Shown here one piece after another: positions 7,291 to 10,564 of a stretch of DNA of 10,564 nucleotides (the stretch's first letter is position 1; the number at the start of each line of letters is the position of its first letter). The notes under the pieces were generated by a model, which had not been told where the DNA came from, ran no database searches, and saw only the letters and a list, made by a program, of their open reading frames with translations. The position numbers and the translations under genes are program-made. Source of the DNA: Nitrososphaerales archaeon TH1920. Lineage in GTDB: Archaea; Thermoproteota; Nitrososphaeria; Nitrososphaerales; Nitrososphaeraceae. The stretch spans positions 1-10,564 of the forward strand of contig JAATVM010000178.1 of NCBI GenBank assembly GCA_014523495.1, in the 5' to 3' direction.

Positions 7291-7320
7291 GTTCTTTTTA
7301 TGAATATCAATCAAAAGAAC
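7291..7320. repeat. Perfect 8-bp inverted repeat GTTCTTTT / AAAAGAAC
   Basis: The arms at 7291-7298 and 7313-7320 flank a 14-nt centre. A GAAC at 7284-7287 could pair with GTTC at 7291-7294 instead, so two mutually exclusive hairpins are possible in RNA. The function is unknown. Confidence 0.4.
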
Positions 7321-7494
7321 GTGACTTAACTAGAACAAATAGCATTTAGTTGAATGGCTGAATTACCAATAACACCATTAGTTTACAAATCAGTTGAATA
7401 GAGAACTAATCATAAATTGATATCGTGAATAGACCTATTAGTACGTGAGTGCGGGAGGTGGGATTTGAACCCACGAACCCCTGAAGGACAGGAT

Positions 7495-7510
7495 CCCCAA
7501 TTTATAAGAT
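7495..7510 (-). other. tRNA-Leu intron 2, canonical position 37/38
   Basis: This 16-nt intron interrupts the anticodon loop. CTTAA of the exon can pair with TTGGG near the intron's 3' end (two G-U pairs), leaving a GAT bulge on each side, which is the bulge-helix-bulge fold cut by archaeal tRNA endonuclease. Because GATC occurs at both junctions, the exact cut cannot be placed within a few nucleotides, but the spliced product is the same. Confidence 0.85.
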
Positions 7511-7524
7511 CTTAAGTCCTGCGT

Positions 7525-7541
7525 TTCCAAACCATATTGCT
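7525..7541 (-). other. tRNA-Leu intron 1, non-canonical, in the D-arm
   Basis: This is a 17-nt insertion between D-arm positions about 23 and 24. Removing it restores the D-stem pairing GTA/TAC and the spacing to the anticodon stem. Exon CCAAA pairs perfectly with TTTGG at the intron's 3' end, flanked by the 3-nt bulges TAG and AAA, a bulge-helix-bulge shape. The boundary is uncertain by 1 nt. Introns outside 37/38 are known in thaumarchaeal and crenarchaeal tRNAs. Confidence 0.8.
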
Positions 7542-7584
7542 ATTTGGCCAGGCTCTACAACCCCCGCATGAAACAATCACATTT

Positions 7585-7593
7585 GATAAATAG
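7585..7593 (-). promoter_or_regulatory. Putative TATA box for tRNA-Leu
   Basis: CTATTTATC on the minus strand is centred about 22 bp before the first base of tRNA-Leu, suitable for transcription starting at or next to the mature 5' end. Confidence 0.4.
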
Positions 7594-7679
7594 ATGGTAA
7601 TTAAACGTTATAGATGAAATCTTTACTATTAGATATCTTAATGAAACCCTACTTTTGTTCTATGTGTTGTTTTCAAGTT

Positions 7680-7753
7680 GCCTTGGTAGCTCAGCCTGGT
7701 AGAGCGTTGCCTTGGTAAGGCAAAGGTCCCGGGTCCAAATCCCGGCCAAGGCT
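7680..7753 (+). tRNA. tRNA-Thr (anticodon GGU)
   Basis: This is a complete intronless cloverleaf: acceptor GCCTTGG/CCAAGGC, D-stem GCTC/GAGC, anticodon stem TTGCC/GGCAA around loop TTGGTAA (anticodon GGT at 7714-7716, reading ACC), variable AGGTC, and T-stem CCGGG/CCCGG. The discriminator is T at 7753 and CCA is not encoded. The T-loop is TCCAAAT, with C rather than T at position 55, where pseudouridine is nearly universal. All stems are fully paired. The gene diverges from tRNA-Leu, with 112 bp between them. I see no clear TATA box at the expected distance. Confidence 0.95.
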
Positions 7754-7812
7754 TCCAAATATCTCATTATCATTATCTATAGAACATGATGATTTTTCAA
7801 TCATACGGTTAG

Positions 7813-7853
7813 GTCTACCATCATAGATTAGAAAACCTGATTTTTCTGTAGAC
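7813..7853. terminator. Interrupted inverted repeat between tRNA-Thr and poxB-like 3' ends
   Basis: GTCTAC (7813-7818) pairs with GTAGAC (7848-7853), and AGAAAA (7830-7835) with TTTTCT (7842-7847). The right-hand arms are contiguous and the left-hand arms are separated by 11 nt, giving a 12-bp hairpin with a one-sided bulge and a 6-nt loop. It lies 35 bp beyond the thiamine-diphosphate enzyme gene and 60 bp beyond tRNA-Thr, which converge here. A role in transcript ends is a guess from position; archaeal terminators usually rely on T-runs rather than hairpins. Confidence 0.3.
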
Positions 7854-7888
7854 TATACTTAAAACTTGTACATTTGACTTTTATTAAA

Positions 7889-9712
7889 TTAATTTGAGTT
7901 TTCCTGTTTATGTGAATGTAATCGTCTCAATTTTTCATGTAATTGATCGATTGACAAAGTAATTCCAATTTCTTTTGCATGTGGCTGTCCTTTTGTAAAT
8001 GATTTTGCAATATTTCTAACAAATTCCATACTAATTTTTGGAGGTAGCGGCGCTTCAAATGGATCTACGTGAGCATCGACTATAACAGGCACCTGATTTT
8101 CCATCATAGCTTCATGAATAACGGGTTTTACCTCTTCTATTTTTTTTATTGAAAATCCCTTTCCACCACATGCTTCAGCAAATTTGACAAAATCTATAGG
8201 TGAAAATTCTACTCCATATTCTGGGTTACCAAGAAAGGCCATTTGTTCCCATCGTATCATTCCCAAAATTTTGTTATTCATTATTATCACTTTAATAGGT
8301 AGATGGTATTGAACAGCAGTTGCAAATTCACTCATGAGCATTGTAAATCCACCATCTCCAACAAATGCAATGCTTTGTCTCTCCGGAAATGCAATCTTAG
8401 CAGCAATGGCATATGGTACTGCACATCCCATAGTTGCAAGCGATCCGGATCCTGAAAATTTCATGCCATTTTTTATTTTTAGGAATCTAGCAGCCCAGCA
8501 AGTATTGATTCCGCTATCTACTGATATTATCGCATTATCATCCAATACATTTGATACCGCAGCAGCGATAACCTGAGGCTTTATTGGTTCATCATCACGA
8601 CTACTCTGTTCATTTAGTAAGTCGTTCCATTTTTTCATAGCATTTTGTTTTGATTTTAAAAATTGGATACTTGGATCATTGTCATTTCCCCATTTTCTTC
8701 TATCATGCAGTAACGGAATTAATTCTGACAATACTTGTTTGGAATCGCCTATTAGACCAATTCTAACAGGATATCTCAATCCAATTTTTTCTGGTTTTAT
8801 ATCAATTTGAATTCCTATGGCTTGTCCAGGTTTGGGAAGATATTCGATGTAAGGGAATGATGTTCCCACCATGAATAACGTATCAGTCTCAGACATGGCG
8901 TCGCTCGAAGGTTCGGTTCCCAAAAGACCAATACCTCCCAAGCTGTAAGGATGGTCATCAGGAATAACGGCTTTCCCTAGCATTGCTTTTATTATCGGAG
9001 CATTTAGTTTTTCTGCTGCAGCAATAACTTCTTCTGAGGCATGCAATGCACCCTGGCCAACTAGTATCACAATTTTTTTTCCATTATTCAGTATATCAGC
9101 AGTTTTTTCAATCAATTTTCTGTCAGCTGATGTTGGAGGAACAGAGATATCAGATGTATGTCCTGGAACTTTGTGTCTTGAATAATGACCTTCTAGTTTT
9201 TGCTCCTGTACATCCGTTGGGATATTAAGATGACTGACTCCTTTACGAACATGTGCAGTTCTACATGCTATGTCTACCGCCATTTCCGCCTGTTGCGGTG
9301 AACCTATCATGCTGTTGTAAACTGAAACATCAGAAAATAGATGCAATAAATTTACATCTTGTTGAAAACTTGAATTCATTAAATCAGTAGATGTTCCTCC
9401 TGTTATGACAATTAGCGGAGTGTTATCTGCCTTAGCATCATACAATCCATTCAAAAGATGTATTGCACCTGGCCCTGCTGTCGCAGTACATACTCCAAGT
9501 TTTCCTGTATATTTTGCGTATCCACATGCCATCAAGGCTGCAGATTCCTCATGTCTTACAAGGACAAATTTGATTTTGTCTTTTCTTACCCTTAAAGCTT
9601 CTATAAATCCGTTAATGCTATCTCCAGGAATACCAAATACGACATCAACCTTCCAATCAATGAGTGCTTCAGCTACTATATCTCCAGTTTTTAGATCGTC
9701 ATATTCACTCAT
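7889..9712 (-). CDS. PoxB-like thiamine-diphosphate enzyme (pyruvate oxidase / pyruvate:quinone oxidoreductase family)
   Basis: This 607-residue enzyme has the three-domain POX/AHAS layout. The N-terminal pyrimidine-binding domain has the activating Glu55 in RHEESAALMACGYAKYTG and the GPGAIHLLNGLYDAK segment (80-94). The central FAD-type domain is at about 195-335, with GQGALHASEE and MVGTSFPYIEYLPKPGQ. The C-terminal pyrophosphate domain has VGDGGFTML (451-459) followed 24 residues later by MNN, the Mg-diphosphate motif. The N-terminal and central segments resemble PoxB-like proteins more than acetolactate synthase. The likely reaction is oxidative decarboxylation of pyruvate to acetate with electrons passed to FAD and a quinone, but the substrate is not proven and an acetolactate-type activity cannot be excluded. 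No membrane segment is seen. It diverges from a transketolase gene that uses the same cofactor. Confidence 0.85.
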   Translation of the reverse strand: MSEYDDLKTGDIVAEALIDWKVDVVFGIPGDSINGFIEALRVRKDKIKFVLVRHEESAALMACGYAKYTGKLGVCTATAGPGAIHLLNGLYDAKADNTPLIVITGGTSTDLMNSSFQQDVNLLHLFSDVSVYNSMIGSPQQAEMAVDIACRTAHVRKGVSHLNIPTDVQEQKLEGHYSRHKVPGHTSDISVPPTSADRKLIEKTADILNNGKKIVILVGQGALHASEEVIAAAEKLNAPIIKAMLGKAVIPDDHPYSLGGIGLLGTEPSSDAMSETDTLFMVGTSFPYIEYLPKPGQAIGIQIDIKPEKIGLRYPVRIGLIGDSKQVLSELIPLLHDRRKWGNDNDPSIQFLKSKQNAMKKWNDLLNEQSSRDDEPIKPQVIAAAVSNVLDDNAIISVDSGINTCWAARFLKIKNGMKFSGSGSLATMGCAVPYAIAAKIAFPERQSIAFVGDGGFTMLMSEFATAVQYHLPIKVIIMNNKILGMIRWEQMAFLGNPEYGVEFSPIDFVKFAEACGGKGFSIKKIEEVKPVIHEAMMENQVPVIVDAHVDPFEAPLPPKISMEFVRNIAKSFTKGQPHAKEIGITLSIDQLHEKLRRLHSHKQENSN

Positions 9713-9734
9713 ATGGTATTATTGGTTCTTATTT

Positions 9735-9743
9735 CTAATAAAT
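9735..9743 (-). promoter_or_regulatory. Putative TATA box for the poxB-like gene
   Basis: ATTTATTAG on the minus strand is centred about 27 bp before the ATG at 9712, again the spacing for a leaderless transcript. No Shine-Dalgarno precedes the ATG. The match to a TATA box is only fair. Confidence 0.35.
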
Positions 9744-9933
9744 CTAAATGCATCCAATTTTCCTTGAGATTTTACAGATCATTCTTGTGTATTTTGAGAA
9801 TATCACTGATTTTGATTGCGTCTTGAATAATAAAATACATAATAAACATCCACACATCTTATGAAGTCATGAGAACGTAATTAGAAAACTCAAAGTGACA
9901 ATTACATATGTTTTTATCGTACAATCTTATTAC

Positions 9934-9942
9934 AATAAATAT
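9934..9942 (+). promoter_or_regulatory. Putative TATA box for the transketolase gene
   Basis: AATAAATAT is centred about 44 bp before the ATG at 9982, predicting a leader of about 20 nt. That leader would contain GGGGT at 9971-9975, 6 nt before the ATG, a usable Shine-Dalgarno if one G-U pair is allowed. This gene would thus have a short leader, unlike its neighbours. Confidence 0.4.
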
Positions 9943-9981
9943 CCAATGCTGGTGTTCTTGGGTTCTATTTGGGGTATCTAA

Positions 9982-10564
9982 ATGGCACTAAAAATGAGAT
10001 ATCTTGAGCTCAATCGGAAAATAAGGGATGTAAGAATGTTGGCGATTCAAGGAATCGCTGAAGCAGGATCGGGACATCCCGGAGCATCTTTTTCAGCTGC
10101 AGAAATTATGGGGGTTCTATATTTTCATAAAATGAAACATAGATCTAGTGATCCATTATGGGAAGAAAGAGACTATTTTATTAATTCAAAAGCACATTCT
10201 GCACCCGGCTTCTATGCAGTTTTGGCTATTGCTGGATATATCGATACCAAGGAAATAAAAACACTAAGAAAGCTTGGTTCACGTCTTCAAGGACATCCAG
10301 TTAGATATTCGGAACGACAAAAAAATCACAGCTTTCCAGGGATAGAATATTCTGGTGGGTCTGAAGGAATTGGTTTATCTGTATCAATAGGAATTGCACT
10401 CGCAAAGAAAAGAGATGGGGGAAAAAATAGAGTATACACTTTAATCGGTGATGGTGAATCAAATGAGGGACAAATATGGGAAGCTGCAATGGCTGCTTCA
10501 AAGTTCAAGCTAGACAATCTTGTAGCTATCCTAGATAGAAACAAGATTCAACAGGATGGTTTTA
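9982..10564 (+). CDS. Transketolase, N-terminal (diphosphate-binding) subunit, truncated by the window end
   Basis: The visible 194 residues are the thiamine-diphosphate-binding start of a transketolase, which moves two-carbon units between sugar phosphates in the pentose phosphate route. Seen are GSGHPGASFSAAE (29-41, His32), SKAHSAP (69-75, His72), QGHP (His105), IGDGESNEGQIWEA (155-168, metal-binding Asp157) and LDRNKIQQDG (Asn187), in the family order and at almost the yeast enzyme's numbering. Two conserved stretches differ from common versions: SKAH where SKGH is usual, and GSEGIGLS where GSLGQGLS is usual. The frame has no stop before the edge. Archaeal transketolases are usually split into two genes; the pyrimidine-binding half probably follows outside the window. 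Confidence 0.92.
   Translation, partial: MALKMRYLELNRKIRDVRMLAIQGIAEAGSGHPGASFSAAEIMGVLYFHKMKHRSSDPLWEERDYFINSKAHSAPGFYAVLAIAGYIDTKEIKTLRKLGSRLQGHPVRYSERQKNHSFPGIEYSGGSEGIGLSVSIGIALAKKRDGGKNRVYTLIGDGESNEGQIWEAAMAASKFKLDNLVAILDRNKIQQDGF

Larger units (their letters stand above)
7450..7567 (-). tRNA. tRNA-Leu (anticodon UAA) with two introns
   Basis: The acceptor arms are GCGGGGG (7567-7561) and CTCCCGC (7457-7451), with discriminator A at 7450 and no encoded CCA. The D-loop has the leucine-type GCCTGGCCAAA, the variable arm is long (14 nt), the T-stem is GTGGG/CCCAC and the T-loop TTCAAAT. The anticodon stem CAGGA/TCCTG closes only if 16 nt are removed after CTTAAG, and the D-stem GTA/TAC forms only if a further 17 nt are removed. 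The spliced product is 84 nt plus the discriminator, a normal class II tRNA, with loop CTTAAGA and anticodon UAA reading UUA. A TATA-like CTATTTATC is centred 22 bp upstream. The two introns are listed separately. Confidence 0.93.

Noticed and set aside
7289..7330. Possible riboswitch or small structured RNA around the GTTC/GAAC alternatives
   Set aside because: No known riboswitch core was recognised and the sequence is very AT-rich. It is kept only as an inverted repeat.
8334..9767. Open frames on the plus strand opposite the poxB-like gene, the longest 120 codons
   Set aside because: They mirror the codon pattern of the real minus-strand gene and give low-complexity Ser/Pro/Ile-rich products with no recognisable motif.
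1..10564. Mobile element, CRISPR array, defence island or prophage
   Set aside because: No transposase, integrase, Cas, restriction or toxin motifs and no array-like repeats were found. Gene content is core metabolism on both sides.

Overview
The window is AT-rich and reads as the chromosome of an ammonia-oxidising-type archaeon (Thaumarchaeota / Nitrososphaeria, perhaps close to Nitrososphaera or Nitrosocosmicus). The clues are an archaeal DnaG primase, a CTP-dependent riboflavin kinase with an N-terminal DNA-binding domain, an archaeal FAD synthase, an intron-bearing tRNA, TATA-like boxes about 25 bp before start codons that have no Shine-Dalgarno, and a transketolase that appears to be split. 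The lineage is inferred from protein character, not from a marker gene.

Layout. Positions 1-351 are mostly non-coding, with a possible gene start running off the left edge on the minus strand and three GAAA...TTTC dyads. Next come dnaG and a riboflavin kinase gene on the plus strand, 8 nt apart. An FAD synthase gene runs toward them on the minus strand and overlaps the kinase by 18 bp, so the two successive enzymes riboflavin -> FMN -> FAD are encoded tail to tail. A 266-bp gap with short direct repeats and a TATA box leads into pdxS-pdxT (4-nt ATGA overlap), which encodes pyridoxal phosphate synthase. A mitochondrial/AcnA-type aconitase gene converges on pdxT from the minus strand.

The middle holds a 346-bp AT-rich spacer with three perfect inverted repeats, then two divergent tRNA genes: tRNA-Leu(UAA) on the minus strand, interrupted by two short introns (D-arm and anticodon loop), and tRNA-Thr(GGU) on the plus strand, with C at T-loop position 55. 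On the right, a PoxB-like thiamine-diphosphate enzyme (minus) diverges from a transketolase N-terminal subunit (plus), which is cut by the window edge.

The protein genes are mostly core metabolism: flavin and B6 cofactor synthesis, the citrate-isocitrate step, and two thiamine-diphosphate enzymes of pyruvate and pentose metabolism, with a primase or exosome subunit beside them. I see no mobile element, CRISPR array, defence or toxin system. The more unusual signals are the doubly interrupted tRNA-Leu, winged-helix-like domains on both flavin-cofactor enzymes, and the clustered dyads before dnaG and before tRNA-Leu.
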